64,000 nt of DNA from Closterium sp. Naga37s-1 (GCA_947471745.1 CANJKZ010000169.1:3374501-3438500), one strand, 5' to 3'; shown: positions 12,701-24,198, counted from the stretch's first letter. Notes: generated from the letters alone by a model not told the origin. Made by a program: numbers and translations.

Positions 12701-14774
12701 AACACACACGCGAACCCTCCCTCCCCTTCTTCTCCCCCTCCCATACCACCACCGCACACACACATGCATAGATGCACAGGCGTGCACAGTACACTCTCAT
12801 GCATGCATGAATAGCACTCCACACTTACACCAAGCGTATTCATCTTCTCCCATATTCTGAGAATTCTCAAAAGCCCTGCACGTTTACATCAAGAAGAATA
12901 TGCGTCTCCGATGTGGCACATGGCAAACTCGCAGGCGCGGTGGAAGGTGGCGGGCATTCACACGTGCAGCCACGCATGCACACACACACGCTCACACAAG
13001 CATATTCATCTCCCTTGTTGTACCTTGTTGCAGGAGCTGGAGGGGTGGCTGAGCAACTTGCAGGCGCGGTGGAAGGTGGTGGGCATTCACACGTGCAGCC
13101 ACGAATGCACACACACACGCTCACACAAGCATATGCATCTCCCTTGTTGTACCTTGTTGCAGGAGCTGGAGGGGTGGCTGAGCAACTCGCAGGCGCGGTG
13201 GAAGGTGGTGGGCATTCACACGTGCAGCCACGAATGCACACACACACGCTCACACAAGCATATGCATCTCCCTTGTTGTACCTTGTTGCAGGAGCTGGAG
13301 GGGTGGCTGAGCAACTCGCAGGCGCGGTGGAAGGTGGTGGGGGCGCACCACCCGGTGTTCAGCTATGGCAAGCACGGCGACCAGCCCGAGATGGTGGACA
13401 GGATCAAGCCCCTGCTGGAGGTGAGTCTGAGGCTTGAAAGGGTAGTCTGTCTATAGGAGTAAAGCCCTTCACTTCAGGAAGGGAAGGTGGTGGGGGCGCA
13501 CCACCCGGTGTTCAGCTATGGCAAGCACGGCGACCAGCTGGAGATGGTGGATAGGATCAAGCCCCTGCTGGAGGTGAGACAAACCGCCCCCTGCTTGAGG
13601 TGGGATCAATCCCCTGTTTGAGATGAGATGGAGGCCTGAAAGGGAAGTCAGTGTGCATAGCAGTTGGTCATGTAGGAGCGTCTGTAAGCCTGGGAGGTGG
13701 AGGTGGAAGGTGGTGGGTGCGCACCACCCGGTGTTCAGCTATGGCAAGCACGGTGACCAGCTGGAGATGGTGGACAGGATCAAGCCCCTGCTGGAGGTAA
13801 GGCTGATCTAAAATTCAGGGCTTAGGGTTCAGAACCCTACACCTTGTGTATAGGAGTCGATTTCTCAGGTGTGTCAGGAACCCTGGGACTGATGGGGGTG
13901 CATCACCCGGTGTTCAGCTATGGCAAGCACGGCGACCAGCCCGAGATGGTCGATAGGATCAAGCCCCTGCTGGAGGTGAGGTCAGGATAGGTTTTTTTCT
14001 TCTGATTCGTTTCTTTTTCTTATTGATGTGGTGATTTTGTCATGTAGCAAAACGTTTATTGCTGTTGGCTTGGCTTCTTCACCTTTCCATGTTGTTGTGT
14101 TTTAGTAACACATGGGAGTAATAAACCTGGTTTCTTGGAACCCTGAAGTACATCAAATGTGTGAGAACAAAGTGTGTTACTTGTGTTTTGACACACATGA
14201 CACATGTGAGAATAAGCACTCATTTATGATTCCTGCCAAAACCCCCCCTGCACTGTTCCATTTTGCTTGTGACACTATCAGAAGTACGGTGTAGACGTTT
14301 AAATCAACGGTCACGATCACAACATGCAGCACATAAAAAAGGATGAGAGGTGAGCCCTATATTCAATTCTGAGCCCTGATCCGCAGCATGGGCTAAGATC
14401 ACTGATCTGAACCTTTGTTCAATTTCAGCTGTCAACCCCGTGCTTGCGCACTCATACCATGCCCCCTTTTGGCACATCATTTTTCCCTAGTCATTATCTC
14501 CGGGGCCCTAAAACAAGAACTCTAATTATTCCTACATACGTTCACTTTTCTGTCTCCTATCCGACATCTCCCTTGATTCAGTCCTGTTCACTATTTCACG
14601 GTGGGTGGGGGATCCAAGGCGTGGCGAGGCGACGCCCCCCCTGTCGCTCCAGGCCTGCGCTTCTTTTTTCCTGGTCAGGGTTTTAGTTCCCTGGAGGTAT
14701 CCAGGAACTCCCTGACTGTCAGGTTTTATGGTGTTTTTGGAGAGCTCATGTACTCCACCACTCTCAACAAATGA
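9660..14774 (+). CDS. Purple acid phosphatase-like metallophosphoesterase (low-molecular-weight type), in-frame stop in exon 5
   Basis: I read six exons: up to 9839, 10525-10681, 12164-12531, 13292-13420, 14282-14349 and 14582-14774, with matching phases. The family is a di-metal phosphatase, usually secreted, that hydrolyses phosphate monoesters. Motifs in order: GDWG (exon 1), GDNF (exon 2), GNHD (exon 3), GAHHPV (exon 4), GHDH (exon 5), then GGGSKAWRGD and the FYGVFGEL-type C-terminus (exon 6). Exon 3 carries an in-frame Gly/Val/Asp-rich insertion. Two oddities stand out. The usual metal-ligand tyrosine after GDNF is leucine in every copy. Exon 5 has TAA (14300-14302) where the family has Tyr, three residues before GHDH. 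The start is uncertain: ATG 9660 gives no signal peptide, and the frame continues upstream into the minisatellite, broken only by TAG at 9636-9638. It may be a pseudogene or carry a base error. Confidence 0.85.
10055..10524 (+). repeat. Three partial copies of the 5' side of phosphatase exon 2
   Basis: Copies begin at about 10,055, 10,207 and 10,365, each after a CAG acceptor. Each reads M-G-x-x-G and then the QFVVSLGDNF segment, and then loses similarity before the donor of the real exon. The complete exon follows at 10525. The copies differ by a few codons (LELGL against LDLGL). Confidence 0.9.
10735..11665 (+). repeat. About seven partial copies of the 3' side of phosphatase exon 2 with its donor
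   Basis: The segment SFTNIYTHRSLQ-PWYA followed by a GTGAGCCC donor recurs after the complete exon. Copies end near 10,793, 10,947, 11,060, 11,214, 11,327, 11,483 and 11,660. Pairs form a 267-bp higher-order unit (compare 10855, 11122 and 11389). Confidence 0.9.
11818..12163 (+). repeat. Three partial copies of the 5' side of phosphatase exon 3
   Basis: Each copy has a pyrimidine tract, CAG, and then the start VLGNHDYYGNVLAQL. Copies begin near 11,820, 11,934 and 12,052 and stop before the exon donor. The complete exon starts at 12164. Confidence 0.9.
12577..12660 (+). repeat. Partial copy of the 3' side of phosphatase exon 3 with donor
   Basis: This repeats the GRRVDWRGLNTGNWSRQ segment and its donor about 120 bp after the genuine one at 12531. 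Confidence 0.85.
12859..12868. repeat. Palindrome core GAGAATTCTC in phosphatase intron 3
   Basis: The context is TTCTGAGAATTCTCAAAAG. It belongs to the dispersed family with centre AATT, and the left arm is shortened. Confidence 0.7.
12925..13291 (+). repeat. 129-bp tandem copies of intron end plus exon 4 start
   Basis: Partial copies of the ELEGWLSN-QARWKVV segment with their CAG acceptors precede the complete exon at 13292. The starts at 13034 and 13163 are exactly 129 bp apart, and an older fragment lies near 12,928. A CA-rich stretch (ACACACACGCTCACAC) lies in each unit. Confidence 0.9.
13486..13977 (+). repeat. Three partial copies of the 3' side of phosphatase exon 4
   Basis: The segment GAHHPVFSYGKHGDQ through IKPLLE and its GTGAG or GTAAG donor recurs ending near 13,573, 13,797 and 13,977, downstream of the complete exon. 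Confidence 0.9.
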
Positions 14775-17700
14775 TTGTCGGTCAATGGTTGACGCATTAG
14801 ATGCATTATGGACATATATTTATGAATCAAGCATGCGATTGTTGGGTGTATATTTGCGTTTCAGAAAGACCCCTCCCATGTTTACCCTGGGCTTTGTGCA
14901 TCATGCTTTCTTACGGTAGGCTAATCCTTTGGGTGCAAATTCTGTAGAATGCTTTCAACTTCTATAATTTTATGGTTTCGTCGTGTAGTATAGAATGCAC
15001 GCTTCTAGTAAGTCGCGCCATCCCCCAAGCGAGACATTTTTACGAAGCCCACCAGTTCAGATGAAGCGCCTCGTCTGGACATCGACATTCTCCAAAACCA
15101 ACCGAGCCTCACTCCCGAGCCTTTCCCTGGCACGGTACGGTTCCCCTCAATGCCGCGTCTGACTAGCCCGAACCAGGAACCAGGGGTGCGTCTGGGGGTG
15201 TCAGTCAGCCGTTTCTCGGCACGTATTCCTTGAACTCCCAGGAACACGCTCCGCCCCCTGACGGCGTACTCATGCTGACGGGTCAATCTGGTTGAAGTTG
15301 CCGCAACAAACCACGCTGAAATCAGGTGTAACGCACTATACCATGCCTCACCTCTCTCAAACATTTTTTTTTTTTTTTCATTGATAGTGTATACCGATAC
15401 CTCTCTCAAACATGATTCTCGAGTTTGGTTCAGGCGAACCACGGCTTGGAAAAGTGGCAGCCAAAGTCAAAACCCAGCCAGTGTTTTCCACCCAAGCTCG
15501 AGCTCACCTCTCCTTCCGAGCAGTGGCGACTCAGTTCACTAGCACGCTATACTATTTGGGACGACGTAGACCAGAATAGCTGATTGGGTCCTTTTGTGCG
15601 ATACGAAGAAACTGATGCTGCCTGAGTCCTAACCTCAGCTTCATAGGGACTTTTTTGTGGTGTAGTGCGATATGAAGTAGTGGAATATCATTAATTGCGT
15701 CACAAAATTTAGGCCCCAAAAAACTATGCTGAAAGAATGTTTTAAAGCCGTTGACCCAAATTGCACAAGTTTTAAAAAGTTGACGCGAGGGAGTTTTGGT
15801 AGTTTGGGCTTTGGCGAGTGTTTCTGATTTCGTCAAATTTGTTTTTTTCGCCAAACCCAGCCAGCCCCTCGTTTTTACCCTTGTGGGTGTGTCAGACCTC
15901 GAAAGTTCCAAATTGCAGGTGCGCTTCTTTTCAAAGCTTGCACAGCCCACTTCTTCAAGTTTTAAAAGCTTGACCCGCGCGGCCCGCAATTTGGGACACG
16001 GGCTTTAACATAGTTCAAAGTATGGCAAACGGAACATACTTGTGACATTAAGTGGATCATTGCTGGGGGTATGTTGCTGCATACCTCGCGCATTCTTTTT
16101 GGAAGCCCACATCTTGCTACGAACAATCCCCTCCGCCACTAGGTGAACAACGTCAAAGGGAAACTCGTTTCTGTATAGCGTTGTGTAACAGTTTGTACAC
16201 TAACGTAAAATGCAAAGACACAACGTATACATATGTAAAATCTTACAGGGCATTTGTGACACTGCAAACTATCATTATAAGAACATCCACTCATTATAGG
16301 CAGCATTTCGTATAGTCATATTTGCCCACCAGCAGCATGACCTGTCATTGCAATATGTTTTTTGGTTGTTCATACAGTATCAGTTTTAAAAAGCCATAAA
16401 TTACCCAGTAGTCATACATTCACAAATCAAACACATCAGGGGTGCTTGTTGCATCCGACTCTACAGTACAAAGCCTACAATAACAAGCTCTTCGAAACAA
16501 TGCGCCATCCAACCTACCCTGGTATAATGCAGGGGGAGATGAGGAGCCTCTATCAGCAGTGCAGTATCATTGCAAGAGAAAGAGCCCATCACTGCCTTCC
16601 CCTCTGCTTCCACATCCCCCATCACTACCTCTCCCTCTGCTCCCTCATCTCCCTCGTTGCCCCCTCCCCGTCTCACATTCCCCCCATCACTGCCTCCCCA
16701 ACTGCTCCCTCATCCCCTCATCTACTGCTCCCTCACCCCCCCATCAATGCCTCCCCGACTGCTCACCCATCCCCCCATCGCTGCCTCCCCCACTGCTCCT
16801 GCTTCCTCCCTGTCAATGCATCCCCCTTAGGTGCCACATCCCCCTTATCGCTACCTCCCCCGCTGCTCCCTCCTTCTCCCCGTCGCTACCTCCCCCGACG
16901 CTCCCCCACCCTCCCCCCCGTCATTGCCTCCCTCACTGCTCCCCCATTCCTGTCACTGCCTCACCCGCTGCTCCCCCATTCCCCCTGTTGCTGTCTCCCC
17001 ACCTTGCTCCCTCATCCCCCCCATAGCTGTCTCCCCACCCTGCTCCCTCTTCCCCCCCATAGCTGCCTTCCACCCTGCTCCCTCATCCCCCCCATAGCTG
17101 TCTCCCCCCCTGCTCCCCCATCCCTCCCATCACTGCATCCCCCTTAGTTGCCACATCCCCCTTATCGCTACCTCCCCCGCTGCTCCCTCATTCCCCCCGA
17201 GGGATCAGGGGGAGCTACTGAGGATTGCGAGTCAAGAGTCGATAAGGCCACCATAGGAGCGTTGAGGAATCCTGAGCAAGCGAGCACTGACTGCGAGCAG
17301 GATGACGCTGCCCTCGACGCACGCGGTGACGCCGGATTCGCGGTACCCATCTCCAGCTCGCCAGAAGAGCGTGGAGGAGCAAGAAGAGATGAGGAGAGCG
17401 CCAAAAAACGCGTCTCCGGTGGACGACCAGTCGAGTTCGATGACGGAGACGAGGGCGGGTCGACGATAAGGAGAGGGCGCACGCGCAAGACGCGGAAAAT
17501 CTTGCGCGACCAGGCGAGGGCGCTGCGCGGTACGAATGGCGGCTGGGAGTACGAGGTGGCAAGCGACGCTAAAGCTGGCGGACAAGGGAGAACATAGAGA
17601 GAAAGAAAAACAAAACAGAAATAAAAAAAGAAGATTAAACGGCGCTTTTAAAATTGGTGGGTGAGGATAAGCGAGAAAAAAATAAGTTGGCTGCTAAGCG

Positions 17701-18522
17701 AATGGCACGCGATGCTAAAGCGACGAGCTAGAACATTGGAGAACAAACAAGTCGCTCGAGGGGATGGGACTGCCAAGAAAATCTGAATCAAAAGCGAGTT
17801 TGCTCGGTTGAAATAGGTGCTCGAGGGGATGAGAAGAGTTGAGTTCAGGGAAGCACAGAACCGCGGTCAGCGCAGGAGCATGTTTCGCCATGTGCCGAAT
17901 TCTGTGAACCAGCTACGTTGTAACAATGGTTTTCGGCATGCTGTGAGGTTCCTGCAACGCTGGAGAAAATCGCCGTGTAACCAGATGCTTCTGACGCAGA
18001 GCGTGTTGTGGCCACGTCGCAGCACGCTGGACTCGAGGGATCCCAATTTTGTCGGTGAAAATAATCCAGCACACGTTGTGATGATACTTTACACCAACCA
18101 CGACCTGGCACTAGGTTTGGCACGAAGGTTTGGTTTCAGTACGCAAACTGCCGGGTGTAGATGCTGGTGCGGATGAACGACAAGAATATTAACAATTGCA
18201 TGGAGAATGAACTTAACACTAAAACGGGTCTGACTGTGGGTGGCTTTCCAGAAACCCAACCTTCGCAGCATAGTTCCCTGCATCATTGGAAGCAGTTCGA
18301 ACATAGCTCACGTAGGATACCTGAAAGTATGCTACAATTGTGGGCATGTTTTTGGGGCCAGGAATTTTGTGACGTGTGCAGTCACAGATAATCGGCTGTC
18401 GAGCGGAACCAGCTCTATCTTACAGGCGAAAGCTTCTCAGTTCCCAAGTTGTCATTGCTTGTCCCCTGTACGGTTTTCTGTGGACTGCGTGGTCGAGGGT
18501 TCGATACTTTCGTGTAGCAGGA
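14775..18522. other. Intergenic region between the phosphatase and the ABI-like gene
   Basis: No gene could be recognised here. 14.8-16.4 kb is comparatively AT-rich unique DNA with a T run at about 15,366-15,379. 16.58-17.2 kb is a C-rich minisatellite. 17,209-17,597 holds an open stretch of Asp/Glu/Arg-rich sequence ending at a TAG, which I do not recognise. The last kilobase is presumably the promoter and 5' UTR of the next gene. Confidence 0.6.
16580..17205. repeat. C-rich degenerate minisatellite
   Basis: Irregular units of about 25-60 bp are built from CTGCTCCCTCATCCCCC and CACTGCCTCCCC. One strand is nearly all pyrimidine. Confidence 0.85.
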
Positions 18523-21500
18523 ATGGCAAAAGCGAGTACGGATCCGTTTGACAAGATGTTGCAACGAAGCATTCAGGTTCGTGAGCTAAACTTCTGATAG
18601 ATATAAACCGCAGAAACCATTAGATAGATTGCGGACGCGACACGTACATTTCAATACCTGACAATGGCCACTGTCAAGACCTTGCAGGTAGTTAGCGTTA
18701 CCGTGAGGTAGCAAGGAGCCTGAGCATGTGAAGACAGGGACGTTCCTAGGCACGGAATTCTGGAGAGGTTTAGTTCATTCTCTGAAGGACTGTTGCATCG
18801 TTAATCCAAAGCTTCTGCTGAATTCCACGCCTTGTGAATGCAGGAGCTGCGTGACTTGCAACCCACCCTATTGGATGCTGCCACGTATGCAGAGGAGGCC
18901 TATCTTGTCACGGACCAAAAGGACATGTAAGAAATAAGTAATATTGTGCCTCGTTTCCTTAGCTTGTCTCCGTGCTGTTTAAGCCGTTTACCCTGCCACC
19001 CTGTTATCCATCACCCATCCAGCCATCCAGCCATCCAACCATCCACCCATCCAGCCATCTATCCATCCAGCCATCCAGCCATCCACCCATCCACCCATCC
19101 AGCCATCCAGCCATCCAGCCATCCACCCATCCACCCATCCAGCCATCCAGCCATCCACCCATCCAGCCATCCAACCATCCACCCATCCAGCCATCTATCC
19201 ATCCAGCCATCCACCCATCCAGCCATCTATCCATCCAGCCATCCACCCATCTAGCCATCCAGCCATTCAGTCATCCAACCATCCAGCCATCCAGCCATCC
19301 AGCCATCCAGCCATCCAGCCATCCAGCCATCCAGCCATCCAGTCATCCAGCCATCCAGCCATCCAGCCATCCAGCCATCCAGTCATCTAGCCATTCAGTC
19401 ATCCAGCCATCCAGCCTTTTCCCCTGATGCTTTGGTTCCTCCTCACACAGAGAGCTGCACAACGTGCGGGAGCATGCAGTGAGCATGCTGGTATCCGTGG
19501 TGGACCGCATCAGCGCTGCTGATACTCAATCGTGCATGTGTGTGCCCCCTACTTCCTCCTCACACAGAGAGATGCACAACGTGAGGGACTATGCAGTGAG
19601 CATGCTGGTGTCCGTGGTGGACCGCATCAGCGCTGCTTCTCAATCTCACGTGCATATGCCTTGCTAGCTTCCCTCTTTCCCTCTACTTCTTCTTCACCCA
19701 GAGAGCTGCACAACGTGCGGGTCTATGCAGTGAGCATGCTGGTGTCCGTGGTGGACCGCATTGACTTGCTGATACTCAATCGTGCATGTGTGTGCCCCCT
19801 GTTCCCTCACCTTACAGAGAGCTGCACAACGTGAGGGATCACGCAGTGACCATGCTGGTCTCGGTGGTGGACCGCATTGACTTGCTGATACTCAATCGTG
19901 CATGTGTGTGCCCCCTGTTCCCTCCCCTCCCAGAGAGCTCCACAACGTGAGGGACTACGCGGTGAGCATGCTGGTATCTGTGGTGGACCGCATCGGAGCT
20001 GCTGCTCATTCTCACATGCTTATTGCCCGCTATCTCCCCTCTTCTCTACACTATTCCGTTCAATCCAGAGAGATCCACAACGTGCGGGACTATGCGGTGA
20101 GCATGCTCGTATCCGTGGTTGACCGCATTGGCGCTGTGGCCGATCGCTTCACCCTTGGCCTCGCTATCTCTCCTCCTCTACTGTGTTTCTCCCAACGCAG
20201 AGAGCTGCACAACGTGCGCGACTACGCAGTGAGCATGCTGGTATCAGTGGTGGATCGCATTGGCGCTGCTGCCAACCTCATATCCTTATGCCGTGCTATT
20301 TCCCCTCCTTTCCTCCACTGTGTTTCTCCCAACGCAGAGAGCTGCACAACGTGCGCGACTATGCAGTGAGCATGCTGGTATCAGTGGTGGATCGCATTGG
20401 CGCTGCTGCCAACCTCATATCCTTATGCCGTGCTATTTCCCCTCCTTTCCTCCACTGTGTTTCTCCCAACGCAGAGAGCTGCACAACGTGCGCGACTATG
20501 CAGTGAGCATGCTGGTATCAGTGGTGGATCGCATTGGCGCTGCTGCCAACCTCATATCCTTATGCCGTGCTATTTCCCCTCCTTTCCTCCACTGTGTTTC
20601 TCCCAACGCAGAGGGCTGCACAACGTGCGCGACTATGCAGTGAGCATGCTGGTATCAGTGGTGGATCGCATTGGCGCTGCTGCCAACCTCATATCCTAAT
20701 GCCGTGCTATTTCCCCTCCTTTCCTCTACTGTGTTTCTCCCAACGCAGAGAGCTGCACAACGTGCGCGACTATGCAGTGAGCATGCTGGTATCAGTGGTG
20801 GATCGCATTGGCGCTGCGGCCGATCGCTTCACCGATGCCATCTCCCTGCAGGCCAAGGAGATGGCTGCTGCTGACGTCAGGGTGGCGTCAGCTGCTGAGG
20901 TATGCGGGCATGTACGTTCATGTGTGTGTGTGTGTGATTGTAGAGGGAGGGGGTGGAAGGGCAGGCGAAGCGGATTCTCCCTAACCGATCGTAACTGGCA
21001 TCCTCGTTAGCTTTAGTGAGCCAATTGCATCTCTGTGTGTATCGGTGTGTGTTTGTCCGTGCATGCTTGCGCATGTGCGTGTGTTCGTGCGCGGGTGCAC
21101 GTGCGTGTGTGCGTGTGCGCATGCATGTGTGAATGTGCCCCCCCTCCTCTATGCCACAGCGTGTGCGGGCGTGCTGGGAGTATTCGGGCCGCAATGCACT
21201 GAACCGACAGCAGCAGCCCAGAGCAACCAGCCGCATGCCCAAGAGCTACCTGCTACCTGGTGAGAAAATAGCTGTGGTGGCAGGTGGGCGAATCGGTGTG
21301 AGGTGAATGAATCAGTGTGCTAGGTGTGTGCTGAACCGACAGCAGCAGCCCAGGGCAACCAGCCGCATGCCAAAGAGCTACCTGCTACCTGGTAAACCAA
21401 TAATTATGCTGCTGCAAGCAGTTACGCCATCTCTTCTCTCCGTTTCCCTCCTCCTCCCATGTGTCTCAGCATCCCCTAATGTTCCTTCCCTTTCCCTGTT

Positions 21501-24149
21501 ACGCTTCACTTAAGGCGCTTCATTCTATCACCCTGTTTCTTTCCCTTTCCCTCCTATCCCTCTCCGATGCCTTCCCTGCCATAGCTGAAGCAGCGGCAGC
21601 AGCGTCAACACCAGCACTAGCAGCAGCACGAGCACCATCAGCAGCACCAGCATCAACAGCTGCAGCAGCAGCATGCATGGAACGGGAATGCTTCCAGTAT
21701 GGGTCGGGCTATTCTGCCTCCCCTACAAGAGGTGAGTCCGGTCGGGTTCGAGCCTCCCCTACAAGGTGAGCATCAAGTATCATAATTCCGTATTCAATCC
21801 GTCCATCCATCAATCCCATGCGCTCACCCCATCTCATGCCTTCCTTCCCTCCCACCCTCCCTCCCACCCTTCCTTCTCTCCCACCCTTCCTTCCCTCTCA
21901 CCTTGCCTGTTTTACAAGCCACGTGATAAAATTGACATTTTGAGACGTCTCAAAATGTTACTTTTTTTAGACGTAAGCTAGTTTGTCGAGCTATAAGTGT
22001 AGTACCTGCCTGTTTTACAAGACTGTGTGTATGCATAGTGTGGTACCTCCCCTCTCTATCAACACTCACAAGAACATGGGATCTTCAATGACACCATTTC
22101 AGTCTTCACCTTTTCGAGACTAAGGGTTTTTTAGATCCACTTTTTTCACTACTGTTTTAGCTGTTGATCCTGTTGTTAAGCGTCAGCATCACGCACTGCA
22201 GCCCTTCGAATTATGAGTCAGAAAGCTCTCTATCAACCCTCACAAGGACATGGGATCTTCAATGACACCATTTCAGTCTTCAAACGTCCCCTCTTCTCCC
22301 CCTCTCTCTTCCCCTTCGCCCGTCGCTTCCTCCTCTCCTCCCCCACTCTTCCGTGCAGCCTTCTCGACAATCTCGCTTCGTCCTCCCTTGTCCCTCGTTC
22401 GGCCACGGCTGGTGAGTGGCGTAAGGGAAGCAGTATCTAGCTTCAGTATCACCTTGATGCATCATGGAAAGGCTGAATCTGTTTTTTGAGAATTCTCAAA
22501 AAAACAGATTCGCCTTGTCTCTCGTTCGGCCACGGCTGGTGAGTGGCGCAACACTAGCTTCAGTATCTCCTTGATGCGTCATGGAAAACGCTTCTGAGAA
22601 TTCTCAAAAGGACATCATTTACATGGAAATCACTTTTGAAAATTCTTGAAACTCGTTCGGCCACGGCTGGTGAGTGGCGCAACACTGGCTTCAGTATCAC
22701 CTTGATGCGTCATGGAAAACGCTTCTGAGAATTCTCAAAAGGACATCATTTACATGGAAATCACTTTTGAAAATTCTTGAAACTCATTCGGCCACGGCTG
22801 GTGAGTGGCGCAACACTAGCTTCAGTCTCTCCTTGATGCGTCATGGAAAGCAGAGCATAAGGTGTCTAGTGTACCCGGTAGTGAGTGCACGCAACGCACA
22901 CAAGCTTCAAAGCAGTTGGATGGTGCAGGTGCGAGCTTTGCTACTTGGAATACTCAGTGTACTCATTTGTTGTTCGTTCTGATTTTTCTCCTGTCTTCCC
23001 CATCTCTCTGCGTCAGGTGTGCCATCGGTCCGTGCATCTCTCGACTGCTTAGCCGGCTTACCACCCTCCTCTTCCTCTTCGTCCTCCTCCTCCTTCCCCT
23101 CCTTTTCGTCCTCCTTCCCCTCCTCCTCCTCTGCCGTTCCCCACTTCTCATCAACCCTCTCCAACCCATCATCTACAACACCTCACTCTGCTGACAAGAT
23201 ATTGTCGCGGAAACAATCGCACTCACACAACCTCTCACACTCACCCAACCTTTCGCACTCACCAAACCTCTCGCACTCTCAGAACCTTCCCCATTTCTCC
23301 AACCTGTCGCGCTCGCACAACCTTTCACAGTCGCATGGTCTCATGCACTCACTCTCCCACTCGCTCTCGCAACACATGGGGCACCGAGGCTCACACGCTC
23401 GGCAAAACAAGGTAATACCCAGAAATACCAACTTGGAAACTGTGGAACCGTGTCTTGGCAGAAAACTCACAACCTTTCACAGTCTCACGACCTCATGCAC
23501 TCGCTCTCCCACTCGCTCTCGCAACACATGGGGCACCGAGGCTTGCACGCTCGACAAAGCAAGGTACTACGATCTCCATTGCAAGAAAGAGCCACACTTA
23601 CTTAACCTGTAGACCCAGAAACCCCTTATTTTTTCGCTCGAGTAATTCCTTGCCCGTATTCTTCCGGCCCATTCCCGCAAGAGCCCACCATTCCCAAGAC
23701 CCAGGGCCCTCTCATTGCCTCCTCCCCGCACAAGAGAGGGGCATTGGGTGTTAATGACATGCGTGGGGGTCAGCGACCCTCTACTGCAGTGTACCACCCC
23801 TTGGAACCGATTTGCAACCTCTCAGAACCAGTCCACACACCCTCACACTCCTGTGATTCCTTCCCTTTCTCCTCCCTCCCACCCGTTCCCACAGGAGCCC
23901 ACCACTCCCAAGGGGCACTTCCCCTTCGTTGCCTCCTCCCTGCATTCCGTGGGGGCTTCGGGTCTTGATGACGTGGAGGGCAGTGATAGGAGGTCCACTA
24001 CACCACATCGGCGCGGCCGGCAACTCTTGAAGAACATATTTTCACGTGGTGCTGCTGCTGGTGGTACTGGTGGTGCTGTAGGGGATGGTAGTGGTGCATA
24101 TACTAGCACGTATAATGCTCATGATCGGGGGTTCTCCGGACACCTGTGA
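18523..24149 (+). CDS. ABI-1-like protein (ABIL), putative SCAR/WAVE complex subunit
   Basis: I read eight exons: 18523-18576, 18844-18926, 20749-20899, 21160-21259, 21585-21731, 22247-22411, 23017-23411 and 23895-24149. The phases agree and give 449 residues. The N-terminal third matches plant ABIL proteins: [20 protein letters not shown], then [22 protein letters not shown], then [13 protein letters not shown] and [18 protein letters not shown]. In plants these subunits of the SCAR/WAVE complex help activate Arp2/3 actin nucleation. The middle is low complexity (Ala-rich exon 5, Ser-rich exon 7 with N-L-S-H-S repeats). The C-terminus has a basic [13 protein letters not shown] stretch, comparable to the basic tail of plant ABILs. 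The frame of exons 5-6 follows from splice phase, not similarity, so that part is less certain. Confidence 0.8.
18995..19425. repeat. ATCC-based minisatellite (CATCCAGC and CATCCACC units)
   Basis: About fifty 8-bp units CATCCAGC, with CATCCACC and CATCTATC variants, form a 12- to 20-unit higher-order pattern. It lies in ABIL intron 2, immediately before the exon 3 copy array. Confidence 0.95.
19451..20748 (+). repeat. Ten partial copies of the 5' half of ABIL exon 3
   Basis: Each copy has a pyrimidine tract, CAG, and then the start [20 protein letters not shown]. Starts are near 19451, 19567, 19700, 19817, 19933, 20069, 20201, 20338, 20475 and 20612, and the complete exon is at 20749. The last five starts are exactly or almost exactly 137 bp apart and the units are nearly identical, while the first ones differ in length and codons (DHAV, VYAV). 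None but the final one continues to the [15 protein letters not shown] part and a donor. Confidence 0.95.
21325..21400 (+). repeat. Partial copy of the 3' side of ABIL exon 4 with donor
   Basis: The segment [20 protein letters not shown] is repeated 3' of the genuine donor at 21260. It ends in a GTAAAC donor-like site. Confidence 0.85.
21935..21958. repeat. Perfect 24-bp palindrome, centre ACGT
   Basis: Arms ACATTTTGAGAC and GTCTCAAAATGT. It is flanked at some distance on each side by the direct repeat CCTGTTTTACAAG (starting near 21,906 and 22,009). Confidence 0.9.
22412..22835 (+). repeat. Three donor-side copies of ABIL exon 6, each with an intronic palindrome
   Basis: CTCGTTCGGCCACGGCTG followed by GTGAGTGGCG recurs ending near 22,541, 22,672 and 22,802 after the genuine donor at 22411. 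Palindromes with centre AATT lie at 22475-22511, 22596-22605 and 22727-22736. The first is long: GAATCTG, a T run and GAG mirrored by CTC, an A run and CAGATTC. Confidence 0.9.
22475..22511. repeat. Long palindrome (37 bp), centre AATT
   Basis: Arms GAATCTG-T6-GAGAA and TTCTC-A7-CAGATTC differ by a single base in the homopolymer. It carries the longest mirrored flank of the family in this window. Confidence 0.9.
23440..23580 (+). repeat. Donor-side copy of ABIL exon 7
   Basis: The segment coding [20 protein letters not shown]-like residues recurs after the donor at 23412 and again ends in a GTAC-type donor-like site. Confidence 0.8.
23690..23760 (+). repeat. Degenerate acceptor-side copy of the last ABIL exon
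   Basis: AGCCCACCATTCCCAAG and the CCTCTCATTGCCTCCTCC-like part parallel the start of the terminal exon at 23895. The copy then diverges. Confidence 0.75.
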
Positions 24150-24198
24150 CGTGTTGTTACACCTGATGGTCGTCGAAGGTCATGCGGTGAAACGTGAC

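Noticed and set aside
17209-17597. Open stretch rich in Asp, Glu and Arg upstream of ABIL
   Set aside because: No recognisable domain, no acceptor or donor support, and no similarity to the neighbouring genes. It could be chance in GC-rich DNA.
18480-18520. tRNA-like GGTTCGA motif
   Set aside because: Only the T-loop-like heptamer is present. No acceptor stem, D-arm or anticodon arm could be folded around it.
19451-20748. CRISPR-like array
   Set aside because: The regular spacing comes from repeated intron end plus coding sequence. There are no unique spacers, and the organism is eukaryotic.
21585-21731. A Gln/His-rich reading of ABIL exon 5 (frame [11 protein letters not shown])
   Set aside because: It contains a TAG and does not fit the phase of the preceding and following exons. 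The Ala-rich frame is open and phase-consistent, though the repeat-derived exon makes both frames look plausible.
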